Positions 8,817 through 19,698 are shown, counted from the stretch's first letter. The stretch: 64,000 bases of DNA from Streptomyces violaceusniger Tu 4113 (GCF_000147815.2 NC_015957.1:682001-746000); one strand, 5' to 3'. Translations and numbers: made by a program. Notes: generated by a model from the sequence alone, not told the origin.

Positions 8817-9653
8817 ATGGGTATCCGCAAGTACAAGCCGACGACCCCGGGCCGTCGTGGCTCCAGCGTCGCCGACTTCGTCGAGATCACGCGGTCCACG
8901 CCGGAGAAGTCGCTGGTCCGCCCGCTGCACAGCAAGGGTGGTCGTAACAACGCCGGCCGCATCACGGTCCGCCACCAGGGTGGCGGTCACAAGCGTGCGT
9001 ACCGCGTGATCGACTTCCGCCGTCACGACAAGGACGGCGTCCCGGCGAAGGTCGCACACATCGAATACGACCCCAACCGCACCGCGCGCATCGCGCTGCT
9101 GCACTACGCCGACGGCGAGAAGCGCTACGTCCTCGCGCCGCGCGGCCTGAAGCAGGGCGACCGGATCGAGAACGGCCCCGGCGCCGACATCAAGCCCGGT
9201 AACAACCTCTCGCTGCGCAACATCCCGGTTGGTACCACGCTCCACGCCATCGAGCTGCGGCCCGGCGGCGGCGCGAAGTTCGCCCGCTCCGCGGGTGCCT
9301 CCGTGCAGCTGCTGGCGAAGGAGGGCTCCATGGCCCACCTCCGCATGCCGTCCGGTGAGATCCGCCTGGTCGACGTCCGCTGCCGCGCCACCGTCGGCGA
9401 GGTCGGCAACGCCGAGCAGTCGAACATCAACTGGGGCAAGGCCGGCCGCATGCGCTGGAAGGGCGTCCGCCCGACCGTTCGTGGTGTGGTCATGAACCCC
9501 GTCGACCACCCGCACGGTGGTGGTGAGGGCAAGACCTCCGGTGGTCGCCACCCGGTCTCGCCGTGGGGTCAGAAGGAGGGCCGTACGCGCTCGCCGAAGA
9601 AGGCCAGCAACAAGTACATCGTCCGCCGCCGCAAGACGAACAAGAAGCGCTAG
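8817..9653 (+). CDS. rplB: 50S ribosomal protein L2
   Basis: 278 aa, full length. It starts [14 protein letters not shown] and carries the conserved C-terminal segment [19 protein letters not shown], whose His is close to the peptidyl transferase centre and the tRNA-binding sites. A GAGGA SD lies 7 nt upstream. Fifth gene of the S10 operon, 47 bp after rplW. Confidence 0.99.
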   Translation: MGIRKYKPTTPGRRGSSVADFVEITRSTPEKSLVRPLHSKGGRNNAGRITVRHQGGGHKRAYRVIDFRRHDKDGVPAKVAHIEYDPNRTARIALLHYADGEKRYVLAPRGLKQGDRIENGPGADIKPGNNLSLRNIPVGTTLHAIELRPGGGAKFARSAGASVQLLAKEGSMAHLRMPSGEIRLVDVRCRATVGEVGNAEQSNINWGKAGRMRWKGVRPTVRGVVMNPVDHPHGGGEGKTSGGRHPVSPWGQKEGRTRSPKKASNKYIVRRRKTNKKR

Positions 9654-9665
9654 GAGCGGGTTTAG

Positions 9666-9947
9666 ATGCCGCGCAGTCTCAAGAAGGGGCCCTTCGTCGA
9701 CGACCACCTGAGCAAGAAGGTGGATGTCCAGAACGAAGCCGGCACCAAGAACGTCATCAAGACCTGGTCCCGCCGCTCGATGATCGTCCCGGCCATGCTC
9801 GGCCACACGATCGCGGTGCACGACGGCCGCAAGCACGTCCCGGTGTTCGTCACCGAGTCGATGGTCGGCCACAAGCTCGGCGAATTCGCGCCGACCCGCA
9901 CCTTCCGCGGCCACGAGAAGGACGACCGTAAGTCGCGTCGTCGCTGA
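9666..9947 (+). CDS. rpsS: 30S ribosomal protein S19
   Basis: 93 aa, beginning [15 protein letters not shown], with the S19 signature [16 protein letters not shown]19 binds 16S rRNA in the 30S head with S13. SD GGAG is 9 nt upstream. Position between rplB and rplV is the universal one. Confidence 0.99.
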   Translation: MPRSLKKGPFVDDHLSKKVDVQNEAGTKNVIKTWSRRSMIVPAMLGHTIAVHDGRKHVPVFVTESMVGHKLGEFAPTRTFRGHEKDDRKSRRR

Positions 9948-9987
9948 TCGGCGGAAAAGACTCATGACAGACACCGAAGGGACAACC

Positions 9988-10334
9988 ATGGAAGCCAGGG
10001 CCCAGGCGCGGTACATCCGCGTCACGCCCATGAAGGCCCGCCGCGTGGTGGACCTCATCCGTGGCATGAGTGCCACGGAGGCTCAGGCGGTCCTGCGTTT
10101 CGCCCCGCAGGCCGCGAGCGTGCCGGTCGGCAAGGTGCTGGACAGCGCCATTGCCAACGCCGCGCACAACTACGACCACACCGACGCCGACAGCCTCGTC
10201 ATCTCCGAGGCGTACGTCGACGAGGGCCCGACCCTGAAGCGGTTCCGTCCGCGTGCCCAGGGCCGCGCCTACCGGATCCGCAAGCGGACCAGCCACATCA
10301 CCGTGGTCGTCAGCAGCAAGGAAGGAACCCGGTA

Positions 10335-10335
<1 letters not shown>
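9988..10335 (+). CDS. rplV: 50S ribosomal protein L22
   Basis: 115 aa from [20 protein letters not shown], with the tunnel beta-hairpin and the [19 protein letters not shown] signature. L22 lines the exit tunnel. The ATG at 9988 (SD AAGGGA) fits the usual family start; an in-frame ATG at 9964 would add MTDTEGTT and cannot be excluded. The stop overlaps rpsC as TAATG. Confidence 0.97.
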
Positions 10336-11162
<827 letters not shown>

Positions 11163-11167
11163 CCGAC

Positions 11168-11587
11168 ATGCTGATCCCTCGCAGGGTCAAGCACCGCAAG
11201 CAGCACCACCCCAAGCGGTCCGGCATGGCCAAGGGCGGCACGGAGCTGGCGTTCGGCGAGTACGGCATCCAGGCCGTCACCCCGGCGTACGTCACCAACC
11301 GTCAGATCGAGGCCGCTCGTATCGCGATGACCCGCCACATCAAGCGTGGCGGCAAGGTCTGGATCAACATCTACCCGGACCGTCCGCTGACGAAGAAGCC
11401 TGCCGAGACCCGCATGGGTTCCGGTAAGGGTTCGCCGGAGTGGTGGGTCGCGAACGTCAAGCCCGGCCGGGTGATGTTCGAGCTGTCCTTCCCGAACGAG
11501 AAGACTGCGCGTGAGGCGCTCACCCGCGCTGCTCACAAGCTCCCGATGAAGTGCCGGATCGTGCGGCGCGAGGCAGGTGAGTCGTGA
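11168..11587 (+). CDS. rplP: 50S ribosomal protein L16
   Basis: 139 aa, starting [19 protein letters not shown] and containing [16 protein letters not shown] and the conserved RMGSGKG loop. L16 helps shape the A site and peptidyl transferase region. A GGAGG SD lies within the end of rpsC. Its stop overlaps the next start (GTGATG). Confidence 0.99.
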   Translation: MLIPRRVKHRKQHHPKRSGMAKGGTELAFGEYGIQAVTPAYVTNRQIEAARIAMTRHIKRGGKVWINIYPDRPLTKKPAETRMGSGKGSPEWWVANVKPGRVMFELSFPNEKTAREALTRAAHKLPMKCRIVRREAGES

Positions 11588-11811
11588 TGGCGGCCGGTAC
11601 CAAGGCGTCCGAGCTGCGTGAGCTGAACAACGAGGACCTCGTTGGCAAGCTCAGTGAGGCCAAGGAAGAGCTGTTCAACCTCCGCTTCCAGGCGGCGACC
11701 GGACAGCTTGAGAACCACGGCCGGCTGAAGGCCGTCCGCAAGGACATCGCCCGGATCTACACCCTGATGCGGGAGCGCGAGCTCGGCATCGAGACGGTGG
11801 AGAGCGCCTGA
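11587..11811 (+). CDS. rpmC: 50S ribosomal protein L29
   Basis: 74 aa: [13 protein letters not shown], then [18 protein letters not shown], the L29 signature. L29 sits at the tunnel exit beside L23. The ATG at 11587 shares its A with the rplP stop; a GTG at 11584 would add one Met. The length matches the streptomycete protein. rpsQ starts on the last base of the stop. Confidence 0.98.
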   Translation: MAAGTKASELRELNNEDLVGKLSEAKEELFNLRFQAATGQLENHGRLKAVRKDIARIYTLMRERELGIETVESA

Positions 11812-12098
11812 TGAGCGAGACGAATGTGACTGAGAACGCAACGCAGAACCGCGGCTTCCGCAAGACCCGTGAGGGTCTGGTCGTCAGCGACAAGATGGAC
11901 AAGACCGTCGTCGTCGCCGTCGAGGACCGCGTCAAGCACGCGCTGTACGGCAAGGTCATCCGCCGTACGAACAAGCTCAAGGCGCACGACGAGCAGAACG
12001 CCGCGGGTGTCGGCGACCGTGTCCTCCTGATGGAGACCCGGCCGCTGTCCGCGACCAAGCGCTGGCGCGTCGTGGAGATCCTCGAGAAGGCCAAGTAG
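11811..12098 (+). CDS. rpsQ: 30S ribosomal protein S17
   Basis: 95 aa with the S17 core [20 protein letters not shown] and [17 protein letters not shown]. It is a primary 16S rRNA binder. The N-terminal [13 protein letters not shown] is a short low-complexity extension. It is the last gene of the S10 segment; 130 bp with three hairpins separate it from rplN. Confidence 0.99.
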   Translation: MSETNVTENATQNRGFRKTREGLVVSDKMDKTVVVAVEDRVKHALYGKVIRRTNKLKAHDEQNAAGVGDRVLLMETRPLSATKRWRVVEILEKAK

Positions 12099-12100
12099 GT

Positions 12101-12200
12101 AATTCCCGCAAGGGAATTCCAAGTAACGCAGCCTGCGGGCAATAGTCCGCAGGACAGTTCCGCCAGGCTCGGCAGGGGCTGGACAATTCAGCCCCTGCCG
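12101..12200 (+). promoter_or_regulatory. Three consecutive hairpins between rpsQ and rplN
   Basis: Hairpin 1: AATTCCC/GGGAATT (12101-12118) closed by a GCAA tetraloop. Hairpin 2: CCTGCGG/CCGCAGG (12132-12153). Hairpin 3: CGGCAGGGGCTG/CAGCCCCTGCCG (12170-12200), 12 perfect pairs with a 7-nt loop. No T-run follows. They sit at the S10/spc boundary and could attenuate, process or stabilise the transcript. Confidence 0.65.
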
Positions 12201-12228
12201 GGAACCGGCAGACGATCAGGAGATAGAC

Positions 12229-12597
12229 GTGATCCAGCAGGAGTCGCGACTGCGCGTCGCCGACAACACGGGCGCGAAGGAAATCCTTTGCATCCGTGTT
12301 CTCGGTGGCTCCGGTCGCCGCTACGCGGGCATCGGTGACGTCATCGTCGCCACCGTCAAGGACGCGATCCCCGGTGGCAACGTGAAGAAGGGTGACGTCG
12401 TCAAGGCGGTCATCGTGCGCACCGTCAAGGAGCGCCGCCGCCCGGACGGTTCGTACATTCGCTTCGACGAGAACGCGGCCGTCATCCTCAAGAACGATGG
12501 CGACCCCCGTGGCACCCGTATCTTCGGCCCGGTGGGCCGTGAGCTGCGCGAGAAGAAGTTCATGAAGATCATCTCGCTCGCGCCGGAGGTGCTGTAA
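12229..12597 (+). CDS. rplN: 50S ribosomal protein L14
   Basis: 122 aa, full length, starting at GTG ([18 protein letters not shown]) with SD AGGAGA upstream, and containing [20 protein letters not shown]14 forms an intersubunit bridge with 16S rRNA helix 44. It is the first gene of the spc segment, after the triple-hairpin spacer. rplX begins 3 bp after the stop. Confidence 0.99.
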   Translation: MIQQESRLRVADNTGAKEILCIRVLGGSGRRYAGIGDVIVATVKDAIPGGNVKKGDVVKAVIVRTVKERRRPDGSYIRFDENAAVILKNDGDPRGTRIFGPVGRELREKKFMKIISLAPEVL

Positions 12598-12600
12598 CCG

Positions 12601-12924
12601 ATGAAGATCAAGAAGGGCGACCTGGTCCAGGTCATCACCGGTAAGGACAAGGGCAAGCAGGGCAAGGTCATCGCGGCCTTCCCGCGCGAGGACCGGGTCC
12701 TGGTCGAGGGTGTCAACCGGGTCAAGAAGCACACCAAGGCCGGACAGACCGCTCGTGGTTCGAAGACCGGCGGCATCGTGACGACCGAAGCCCCGATCCA
12801 CGTGAGCAACGTACAGCTCGTGGTGGAGAAGGACGGCAACAAGGTCGTCACCCGCGTCGGGTACCGCTTCGACGACGAGGGCAACAAGATCCGCGTTGCC
12901 AAGCGGACCGGTGAGGACATCTGA
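12601..12924 (+). CDS. rplX: 50S ribosomal protein L24
   Basis: 107 aa with the KOW motif [20 protein letters not shown] at the N-terminus and [15 protein letters not shown] in the middle. L24 initiates 50S assembly. The SD GGAGGT lies inside the end of rplN. The stop overlaps the rplE start (TGATG). Confidence 0.99.
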   Translation: MKIKKGDLVQVITGKDKGKQGKVIAAFPREDRVLVEGVNRVKKHTKAGQTARGSKTGGIVTTEAPIHVSNVQLVVEKDGNKVVTRVGYRFDDEGNKIRVAKRTGEDI

Positions 12925-13484
12925 TGACTGCCACCACCACTGCACCGCGCCTCAAGGCGCGCTACCGCGAAGAGATCCAGGGCAAGCTGCAGGAGCAGTT
13001 CTCCTACGAGAACGTCATGCAGATCCCGGGTCTGACCAAGGTCGTGGTCAACATGGGTGTGGGCGACGCCGCCCGCGACTCCAAGCTGATCGAGGGCGCC
13101 ATCCGCGACCTCTCCACGATCACCGGCCAGAAGCCCGCCGTCACCAAGGCCCGTAAGTCCATCGCGCAGTTCAAGCTGCGTGAGGGCCAGCCGATCGGCG
13201 CCCACGTCACCCTCCGCGGTGACCGCATGTGGGAGTTCCTGGACCGTCTGGTGTCGCTCGCGCTGCCGCGCATCCGCGACTTCCGCGGTCTGTCGCCGAA
13301 GCAGTTCGACGGCCGGGGCAACTACACCTTCGGTCTCACGGAGCAGGTCATGTTCCACGAGATCGACCAGGACAAGATCGACCGCGTCCGAGGTATGGAC
13401 ATCACCGTGGTGACCACGGCGACCAACGACGACGAGGGCCGCGCCCTGCTGCGTCACCTCGGCTTCCCGTTCAAGGAGGCGTGA
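12924..13484 (+). CDS. rplE: 50S ribosomal protein L5
   Basis: 186 aa. It contains [18 protein letters not shown], the L5 signature [19 protein letters not shown] and [16 protein letters not shown]5 binds 5S rRNA in the central protuberance. The ATG overlaps the rplX stop by one base; rpsN follows after 3 bp. Confidence 0.99.
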   Translation: MTATTTAPRLKARYREEIQGKLQEQFSYENVMQIPGLTKVVVNMGVGDAARDSKLIEGAIRDLSTITGQKPAVTKARKSIAQFKLREGQPIGAHVTLRGDRMWEFLDRLVSLALPRIRDFRGLSPKQFDGRGNYTFGLTEQVMFHEIDQDKIDRVRGMDITVVTTATNDDEGRALLRHLGFPFKEA

Positions 13485-13487
13485 GCC

Positions 13488-13673
13488 GTGGCGAAGAAGG
13501 CTCTCATTGCCAAGGCCGCCCGCAAGCCCAAGTTCGGCGTGCGTGGATACACGCGCTGCCAGCGTTGCGGACGTCCGCACTCTGTCTACCGTAAGTTCGG
13601 CCTGTGCCGCGTGTGCCTTCGTGAGATGGCTCACCGTGGCGAGCTGCCGGGCGTGACCAAGAGCTCCTGGTAA
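13488..13673 (+). CDS. rpsN: 30S ribosomal protein S14 type Z (zinc-binding)
   Basis: 61 aa, the short zinc-binding form, starting at GTG. Four cysteines (C24, C27, C40, C43, pattern CxxC-x12-CxxC) form a zinc ribbon around RCQRCGRP and LCRVCLRE. It lies in the 30S head. In actinomycetes a longer zinc-free S14 is often encoded elsewhere and replaces this one under zinc starvation. A 260-bp spacer with a small inverted repeat (CCCGCCA at 13688, TGGCGGG at 13714) follows. Confidence 0.99.
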   Translation: MAKKALIAKAARKPKFGVRGYTRCQRCGRPHSVYRKFGLCRVCLREMAHRGELPGVTKSSW

Positions 13674-13933
13674 CAGCCCACCCGTCTCCCGCCACCGCCC
13701 TCAACGGACGCTCTGGCGGGCGAAAGATGGAATTTTGGGCTGGTACCGGACTCTCGGTAAGTAAATGGATGGCGAGCCCCGCCCGTCCACTCCCGTAGAG
13801 TGGAACGGTTGGGCGCTCGCCGCCCAGAATCCTTACTACGCCGTAGGTCCCCGCGCCGCACCCGTGCCCACCGTGAGTGGGTGAGAGGGATGGCGCATAC
13901 AGGAAACCCCGGCGAGAGAGGCCGAAGGCCATC

Positions 13934-14332
13934 ATGACCATGACCGATCCGATCGCAGACATGCTGACACGTCTGCGAAACGCGAACTCGGCGTATCACG
14001 ACTCCGTCCAGATGCCCCACAGCAAGATCAAGTCGCATATCGCGGAGATCCTCCAGCAGGAGGGCTACATCACCGGCTGGAAGGTCGAGGACGCCGAGGT
14101 TGGCAAGAACCTCACCCTCGAGCTGAAGTTCGGCCCGAACCGCGAGCGCTCGATCGCCGGCATCAAGCGGATTTCGAAGCCGGGTCTGCGGGTCTACGCA
14201 AAGTCCACCAGCCTGCCGAAGGTGCTCGGCGGCCTGGGCGTGGCGATCATCTCCACGTCGCACGGGCTCCTCACCGACAAGCAGGCCGGCAAGAAGGGCG
14301 TGGGCGGGGAAGTCCTCGCCTACGTCTGGTAA
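13934..14332 (+). CDS. rpsH: 30S ribosomal protein S8
   Basis: 132 aa from [18 protein letters not shown], with the S8 C-terminal signature [21 protein letters not shown]8 binds the central 16S domain and in E. coli represses the spc operon. The ATG at 13934 gives the family length; an upstream in-frame GTG-type extension to 13877 lacks homology. A second ATG at 13940 (MTDPIAD) is an alternative. The 260-bp gap before it could contain a promoter. Confidence 0.99.
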   Translation: MTMTDPIADMLTRLRNANSAYHDSVQMPHSKIKSHIAEILQQEGYITGWKVEDAEVGKNLTLELKFGPNRERSIAGIKRISKPGLRVYAKSTSLPKVLGGLGVAIISTSHGLLTDKQAGKKGVGGEVLAYVW

Positions 14333-14352
14333 CCAGGGAACGGAGGAAGCAC

Positions 14353-14892
14353 ATGTCGCGCATTGGCAAGCTGCCCATCCAGGTTCCCGCTGGTGTGGAC
14401 GTCACCATCGATGGCCGGACGGTCGCCGTGAAGGGCCCCAAGGGTTCTCTCTCGCACACCGTCGCCGCGCCGATCGATGTCGCCAAGGGTGAGGACAACA
14501 CGCTCGTTGTCATCCGCCCCAACGACGAGCGTCAGAACAAGGCCCTGCACGGCCTGTCCCGCACGCTGGTGGCGAACATGATCACCGGCGTGACCCAGGG
14601 CTACAGCAAGGCGCTCGAGATCAGCGGTGTTGGTTACCGCGTCCAGGCCAAGGGCTCCAACCTGGAGTTCGCCCTGGGCTACAGCCACCCGATCCTGGTC
14701 GAGGCCCCCGAGGGCATCACCTTCAAGGTGGAGTCCCCGACCAAGCTGAGCGTCGAGGGCATCGACAAGCAGAAGGTCGGCGAGGTCGCCGCGAACATCC
14801 GCAAGCTGCGTAAGCCCGATCCGTACAAGGCCAAGGGCGTGAAGTACGCGGGCGAGGTCATCCGCCGCAAGGTCGGAAAGGCTGGTAAGTAA
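14353..14892 (+). CDS. rplF: 50S ribosomal protein L6
   Basis: 179 aa with the tandem L6 repeats ([40 protein letters not shown]) and the C-terminal signature [20 protein letters not shown]6 is near the factor-binding site of the 50S. SD GGAGGA is 5 nt upstream of the ATG. rplR follows after 3 bp. Confidence 0.99.
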   Translation: MSRIGKLPIQVPAGVDVTIDGRTVAVKGPKGSLSHTVAAPIDVAKGEDNTLVVIRPNDERQNKALHGLSRTLVANMITGVTQGYSKALEISGVGYRVQAKGSNLEFALGYSHPILVEAPEGITFKVESPTKLSVEGIDKQKVGEVAANIRKLRKPDPYKAKGVKYAGEVIRRKVGKAGK

Positions 14893-14895
14893 GCC

Positions 14896-15279
14896 ATGGC
14901 ATACGGTGTGAAGATTGCCAAGGGCAACGCCCGTAAGGCTGCTGCCGTCAAGCGGCGTCACATCCGCGTCCGCAAGCGGGTCTCCGGCACGCCGGTCCGC
15001 CCTCGCCTCGTGGTGACGCGGTCCAACCGTCACATGGTGGCGCAGGTCATCGACGACATCGCGGGCCACACGCTGGCCTCGGCGTCGACGCTGGACAGCG
15101 CCGTCCGGGCGGCCGAGGGCGACAAGAGCGCCCTGGCGCAGCAGGTGGGCGCCCTGGTGGCCGAGCGGGCGAAGGCCGCGGGCATCGAGGCCGTCGTGTT
15201 CGACCGTGGTGGCAACAAGTACGCCGGGCGGATTGCCGCTCTGGCGGACGCCGCCCGCGAGGCCGGGCTGAAGTTCTGA
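14896..15279 (+). CDS. rplR: 50S ribosomal protein L18
   Basis: 127 aa: [20 protein letters not shown], then [20 protein letters not shown] and [19 protein letters not shown], the L18 core that binds 5S rRNA with L5. Spacing and orientation are those of the standard spc order L6-L18-S5. Confidence 0.99.
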   Translation: MAYGVKIAKGNARKAAAVKRRHIRVRKRVSGTPVRPRLVVTRSNRHMVAQVIDDIAGHTLASASTLDSAVRAAEGDKSALAQQVGALVAERAKAAGIEAVVFDRGGNKYAGRIAALADAAREAGLKF

Positions 15280-15322
15280 GCCCCGGTTCCAACGCAAAGC
15301 GGAAACGAGAGAGGTAAATCCA

Positions 15323-15928
15323 ATGGCTGGACCCCAGCGCCGCGGTGGCGGCGCCGGTGGCGGCGAGCGGCGGGACCGGAAGGACCGGCGGGACGGTGGC
15401 GCTGCCGCCGAGAAGACCGCTTACGTCGAGCGTGTTGTCGCGATCAACCGCGTCGCCAAGGTTGTGAAGGGTGGTCGTCGCTTCAGCTTCACCGCGCTGG
15501 TCGTGGTGGGCGACGGTGACGGCACCGTGGGTGTCGGTTACGGCAAGGCCAAGGAGGTGCCGGCCGCGATCGCCAAGGGCGTGGAGGAGGCCAAGAAGCA
15601 CTTCTTCAAGGTCCCCCGGATCGCCGGCACCATCCCGCACCCGATCCAGGGCGAGAAGGCCGCGGGTGTCGTGCTGCTGAAGCCGGCGTCCCCCGGTACC
15701 GGTGTGATCGCCGGTGGCCCGGTGCGCGCCGTGCTGGAGTGCGCGGGCATCCACGACGTGCTCAGCAAGTCGCTCGGTTCGTCGAACCCGATCAACATCG
15801 TGCACGCCACGGTGGCCGCTCTGCAGGGCCTTCAGCGCCCCGAGGAGATCGCCGCCCGTCGTGGTCTGCCGCTGGAGGACGTCGCTCCCGCCGCTCTGCT
15901 GCGGGCGCGTGCCGGGGTGGGTGCGTGA
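15323..15928 (+). CDS. rpsE: 30S ribosomal protein S5
   Basis: 201 aa. A Gly/Arg-rich N-terminal extension (~1-30) precedes the dsRBD-like S5 domain ([19 protein letters not shown]) and the C-terminal domain ([18 protein letters not shown]). S5 acts in translational accuracy and mRNA unwinding. The N-terminal extension is a streptomycete feature. The stop is 2 bp before the rpmD ATG. Confidence 0.99.
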   Translation: MAGPQRRGGGAGGGERRDRKDRRDGGAAAEKTAYVERVVAINRVAKVVKGGRRFSFTALVVVGDGDGTVGVGYGKAKEVPAAIAKGVEEAKKHFFKVPRIAGTIPHPIQGEKAAGVVLLKPASPGTGVIAGGPVRAVLECAGIHDVLSKSLGSSNPINIVHATVAALQGLQRPEEIAARRGLPLEDVAPAALLRARAGVGA

Positions 15929-15930
15929 GC

Positions 15931-16113
15931 ATGGCCCGCCTGAAGATCACGCAGACGAAGTCCTACATCGGCAGCAAGCAGAACCACCGCGACACCCTGC
16001 GTTCGCTCGGGCTGAAGAAGCTCGGCGACGTGGTTGTCAAGGAGGACCGCCCCGAGTTCCGCGGCATGGCGACCACCGTGCGGCACCTCGTGACGGTCGA
16101 GGAGGTCGACTGA
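15931..16113 (+). CDS. rpmD: 50S ribosomal protein L30
   Basis: 60 aa, full family length: [20 protein letters not shown], then [24 protein letters not shown] at 15925 overlapping the rpsE stop would add two residues; the ATG at 15931 matches the family start. rplO begins 1 bp after the stop. Confidence 0.98.
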   Translation: MARLKITQTKSYIGSKQNHRDTLRSLGLKKLGDVVVKEDRPEFRGMATTVRHLVTVEEVD

Positions 16114-16114
16114 G

Positions 16115-16570
16115 ATGGCGGAGAACAACCCGCTGAAGGTCCACAACCTCCGGCCCGCCCCGGGCGCCAAGACCGCCAAGACCCGTGTCGGTCGTGGTGA
16201 GGCGTCCAAGGGTAAGACCGCTGGTCGTGGCACCAAGGGCACCAAGGCCCGCTACCAGGTTCCGGAGCGCTTCGAGGGTGGGCAGATGCCCCTCCACATG
16301 CGGCTCCCGAAGCTCAAGGGCTTCAAGAACCCCTTCCGCACCGAGTACCAGGTCGTGAACCTGGACAAGCTGGCCGCGCTCTACCCGCAGGGTGGCGAGG
16401 TCACGGTGGCCGATCTGGTCGCCAAGGGCGCGGTGCGCAAGAACCAGCTCGTCAAGGTGCTGGGCTCCGGTGAGGTCTCCGTGGCGCTCCAGGTGACGGT
16501 CGACGCCGTCTCCGGCTCCGCCAAGGAGAAGATCACCGGTGCCGGTGGCACCGTCACCGAGCTCGTCTGA
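16115..16570 (+). CDS. rplO: 50S ribosomal protein L15
   Basis: 151 aa with the L15 features [36 protein letters not shown] and a C-terminal [21 protein letters not shown]15 is a late 50S assembly protein. SD GAGGAGG lies in the end of rpmD. A terminator-like hairpin follows, separating it from secY. Confidence 0.99.
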   Translation: MAENNPLKVHNLRPAPGAKTAKTRVGRGEASKGKTAGRGTKGTKARYQVPERFEGGQMPLHMRLPKLKGFKNPFRTEYQVVNLDKLAALYPQGGEVTVADLVAKGAVRKNQLVKVLGSGEVSVALQVTVDAVSGSAKEKITGAGGTVTELV

Positions 16571-16586
16571 GCACGGTGCACACCCG

Positions 16587-16620
16587 ACCGGGGATGCTCC
16601 AGATACGGGGCATCCCCGGT
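16587..16620 (+). terminator. Hairpin terminator after rplO
   Basis: An 11-bp stem, ACCGGGGATGC/GCATCCCCGGT, with a 12-nt loop, 17 bp after the rplO stop. There is no long T-run, but the structure is typical of streptomycete terminators. It may separate ribosomal genes from secY-adk. Confidence 0.75.
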
Positions 16621-16774
16621 TGGTCGTTCCAAGCGGGGCCGGGTCGCCGGTAAGGTGGCGTGCGTTGTTACCTTCCGCGCGGTACGCCTTCGCGCGGGTC
16701 CTGGCTGATAAGTATTCGTCGATCCTCAAGACCGTCACCTCTCGCGCACGCACGCGGGGGGCGCAGGAGGCACC

Positions 16775-18088
16775 GTGCTCACCGCGTTCGCCCGGGCGTT
16801 CAAGACGCCCGACCTGCGCAAGAAGCTGCTGTTCACGCTGGCCATCATCGTGCTCTTCAGGCTCGGGCAACATATCCCGATCCCGGGCATCAATTACAAG
16901 AATGTCCAGACGTGCATGGACCTCGCCAAGGGCCAGCAGGGGCTGTTCGGCCTGGTCAACATGTTCAGTGGTGGCGCACTGCTCCAGATCACCATCTTCG
17001 CGCTCGGGATCATGCCGTACATCACGGCGAGCATCATCCTGCAGCTGCTGACCGTGGTGATCCCGCGCCTCGAAGCCCTCAAGAAGGAGGGCCAGGCCGG
17101 GCAGTCGAAGATCACGCAGTACACCCGCTATCTGACCATCGCGCTGGCGATCCTGCAGGGCACCGGCCTGGTGGCCACCGCCCGCAGCGGCTCGCTCTTC
17201 CAGAGCTGCCCCGTGGGCGGCCAGATCGTCCGGGACGACTCGATCTTCACCACCGCCGTGATGGTCATCACGATGACCGCCGGCACCGCGCTGATCATGT
17301 GGCTCGGTGAGCTGGTGACCGACCGCGGCATCGGCAACGGCATGTCGATCCTGATGTTCGTCTCGATCGCCGCCGGGTTCCCGAGCGCGATGTGGAGCAT
17401 CAAGCAGCAGGGCAAGATCATGGGCGGCTGGCTGGAGTTCGGCCTGGTGATCCTCTGTGGTCTGGCCATGGTCGGCCTGGTGGTCTTCGTCGAGCAGGCC
17501 CAGCGCCGGATCCCGGTGCAATACGCCAAGCGCATGATCGGCCGTCGCTCGTACGGCGGTACGTCCACCTACATCCCGATGAAGGTGAACCAGGCGGGTG
17601 TGATCCCCGTGATCTTCGCCTCATCGCTGCTGTACATTCCGGCGCTGATCGTCCAGTTCTCCAATTCGAAGGCCGGCTGGGCGACCTGGATCTCGCAGAA
17701 CTTCGTCAAGGGCGACCACCCGATCTACATCGCCACGTACTTCCTGCTGATCGTCTTCTTCGCATTCTTCTATGTCGCCATCAGCTTCAACCCCGAAGAA
17801 GTTGCCGACAACATGAAGAAGTATGGTGGGTTCATCCCGGGTATCCGGGCTGGTCGTCCCACCGCGGAGTACCTGAGCTACGTGCTGAACCGCATCACGT
17901 GGCCCGGTGCGCTCTATCTGGGCTTGATCGCCCTGGTGCCCACGGTGGCACTGGTGACGCTCAACGCCAATCAGAACTTCCCGTTCGGCGGCACGAGCAT
18001 CCTGATCATCGTGGGTGTCGGCCTGGAGACTGTGAAGCAGATCGAGAGCCAGCTTCAGCAGCGACACTACGAAGGGTTCCTCCGCTGA
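16775..18088 (+). CDS. secY: Preprotein translocase subunit SecY
   Basis: 437 aa, ten predicted membrane helices, the channel of the SecYEG translocon. Signature stretches are FSGGALLQITIFALGIMPYI, the TM2 plug region, GIGNGMSILMFVSIAAGFPS and GGTSILIIVGVGLETVKQIE. It starts at GTG with an AGGAGG SD 4 nt upstream. The ~200-bp gap after rplO suggests its own promoter. Its stop overlaps adk (TGATG), so the two are coupled. Confidence 0.99.
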   Translation: MLTAFARAFKTPDLRKKLLFTLAIIVLFRLGQHIPIPGINYKNVQTCMDLAKGQQGLFGLVNMFSGGALLQITIFALGIMPYITASIILQLLTVVIPRLEALKKEGQAGQSKITQYTRYLTIALAILQGTGLVATARSGSLFQSCPVGGQIVRDDSIFTTAVMVITMTAGTALIMWLGELVTDRGIGNGMSILMFVSIAAGFPSAMWSIKQQGKIMGGWLEFGLVILCGLAMVGLVVFVEQAQRRIPVQYAKRMIGRRSYGGTSTYIPMKVNQAGVIPVIFASSLLYIPALIVQFSNSKAGWATWISQNFVKGDHPIYIATYFLLIVFFAFFYVAISFNPEEVADNMKKYGGFIPGIRAGRPTAEYLSYVLNRITWPGALYLGLIALVPTVALVTLNANQNFPFGGTSILIIVGVGLETVKQIESQLQQRHYEGFLR

Positions 18089-18744
18089 TGCGAATCGTCC
18101 TCGTCGGGCCTCCGGGAGCCGGCAAGGGTACGCAGGCCGCGTACCTTGCCGAGAAGCTGTCGATCCCGCATATCTCCACCGGCGACCTGTTCCGCGCGAA
18201 CATCAGCCAGGGCACCCCCCTCGGCAAGCAGGCGCAGGAGTACATGCGGGCCGGGCAGCTGGTACCGGACGAGGTCACCATCGCCATGGCGGAGGACCGG
18301 CTGGACCAGCCGGACGCACAGTCGGGCTTCCTGCTGGACGGGTTCCCGAGGAACCTGGTCCAGGCCGAGGCCCTGGACGCCTATTTGGCTGAGCGCGGGG
18401 TCTCGCTGGACGCGGTGCTGGACCTGGAGGTCCCCGAGTCCGAGGTGATCAAGCGCATCGCGGGCCGGCGTACCTGCCGTAATGACAGCTCGCACACGTT
18501 CCACGTGGAGTACAAGCCGCCGAAGGTCCCCGGAGTGTGCGACGTCTGCGGCGGCGAGCTGTACCAGCGCGAGGACGACAGCGAGGATACGGTCCGCAAA
18601 CGACTGGAGGTCTACCACCGGGAGACCGAGCCGATCATCGACTACTACAAGGCCAAGGGCCTGGTCGTGACGATCTCGGCGCTCGGCAAGGTGTCCGAGG
18701 TCACCCAGCGGGCGATGGACGCCCTGGCCGCCAAGGCGGCCTAG
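18088..18744 (+). CDS. adk: Adenylate kinase
   Basis: 218 aa; it balances ATP + AMP with 2 ADP. P-loop GPPGAGKGT at residues 8-16, NMP-binding STGDLFRANI, and DGFPRN at 84-89. The long LID (residues ~127-165) carries C130, C151 and C154 plus nearby His, as in zinc-binding Gram-positive adenylate kinases. The ATG overlaps the secY stop. A very stable hairpin follows 15 bp after the stop. Confidence 0.99.
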   Translation: MRIVLVGPPGAGKGTQAAYLAEKLSIPHISTGDLFRANISQGTPLGKQAQEYMRAGQLVPDEVTIAMAEDRLDQPDAQSGFLLDGFPRNLVQAEALDAYLAERGVSLDAVLDLEVPESEVIKRIAGRRTCRNDSSHTFHVEYKPPKVPGVCDVCGGELYQREDDSEDTVRKRLEVYHRETEPIIDYYKAKGLVVTISALGKVSEVTQRAMDALAAKAA

Positions 18745-18759
18745 CAAACAGAGTGTGTG

Positions 18760-18794
18760 ACGGCCGCGACGCCCGCCCCGGGCGTCGCGGCCGT
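18760..18794 (+). terminator. Terminator after adk
   Basis: Sixteen perfect base pairs (arms 18760-18775 and 18779-18794, starting ACGGCCGCGACG) with a CCC loop. It lies between adk and map and should end most secY-adk transcripts. Confidence 0.85.
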
Positions 18795-18833
18795 ACTGTT
18801 GAGCAGAATCGATGGACCGCGGAAGGCTGAGTG

Positions 18834-19670
18834 ATGGTGGAGATCAAGACTCCCGAGCAGATCGCGAAGATGCGTGAGGCGGGACTGGTCGTCGCCGCCA
18901 TCCATGAGGCGACGCGGGCGGCTGCCGTCCCCGGCGCCACCACCAAGGACCTGGACGACGTCGCCCGTAAGGTCATCGCCGACCACGGCGCCAAGTCGAA
19001 CTTCCTGGGCTACGGCGGCTTCCCCGCCACGATCTGCACCTCGGCGAACGACATCGTGGTGCATGGCATCCCGGACCAGGAGACCGTCCTCAAGGACGGC
19101 GACATCATCTCCATCGACGCGGGCGCGATCGTGGACGGATGGCACGGCGACGCCGCCTTCACCGCCTTCGTGGGCACCGGTCACGCCCCGGAGCTGTACG
19201 AGCTGAGCCGGGTGACCGAGGAGTCGATGTGGGCCGGGATCGCGGCGGTCCGCAAGGGCCACCGGCTCATCGACATCTCCAAGGCCATCGAGGGCTACAT
19301 CCGCCGCCAGCCCCGCCCCGCCTCCGGCAGGTACGGGATCATCGAGGACTACGGCGGCCATGGCATCGGCTCCCAGATGCATATGGACCCGCATCTGCTG
19401 AACTACGTCTCCCGGAAGCGCGGCAAGGGCCCGCGGCTGGGCCCCGGCTTCTGCATCGCGATCGAGCCCATGGTGAGCCTGGGCACCGCGAAGACGCATG
19501 TGCTGTCCGACGACTGGACCGTCAAGACGGACGACGGCACCTGGTCCAGCCACTGGGAGCACTCGGTCGCGCTGACCGAGGAGGGCCCGCTGGTGCTGAC
19601 CGCCGTGGACGGCGGCAAGGCCAAGCTGGCCGAGCTGGGCGTGGAGACCGCGCCCGATCCCCTGGCCTGA
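18834..19670 (+). CDS. map: Methionine aminopeptidase, type I
   Basis: 278 aa; it removes the initiator Met from nascent proteins. All catalytic and metal residues are visible: H77 (NDIVVHGIP), D95 and D106 (SIDAGAIVDGWHGD), H176 (GGHGIG), E211 (IAIEP) and E242 (HWEHSV). The start is the ATG at 18834; the adjacent GTG at 18831 has a better-spaced GGAAGG SD and would add one residue. Flanking hairpins suggest it is transcribed on its own. Confidence 0.98.
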   Translation: MVEIKTPEQIAKMREAGLVVAAIHEATRAAAVPGATTKDLDDVARKVIADHGAKSNFLGYGGFPATICTSANDIVVHGIPDQETVLKDGDIISIDAGAIVDGWHGDAAFTAFVGTGHAPELYELSRVTEESMWAGIAAVRKGHRLIDISKAIEGYIRRQPRPASGRYGIIEDYGGHGIGSQMHMDPHLLNYVSRKRGKGPRLGPGFCIAIEPMVSLGTAKTHVLSDDWTVKTDDGTWSSHWEHSVALTEEGPLVLTAVDGGKAKLAELGVETAPDPLA

Positions 19671-19698
19671 CGATCTCTGTGGGCATAAAGATCTCGAT

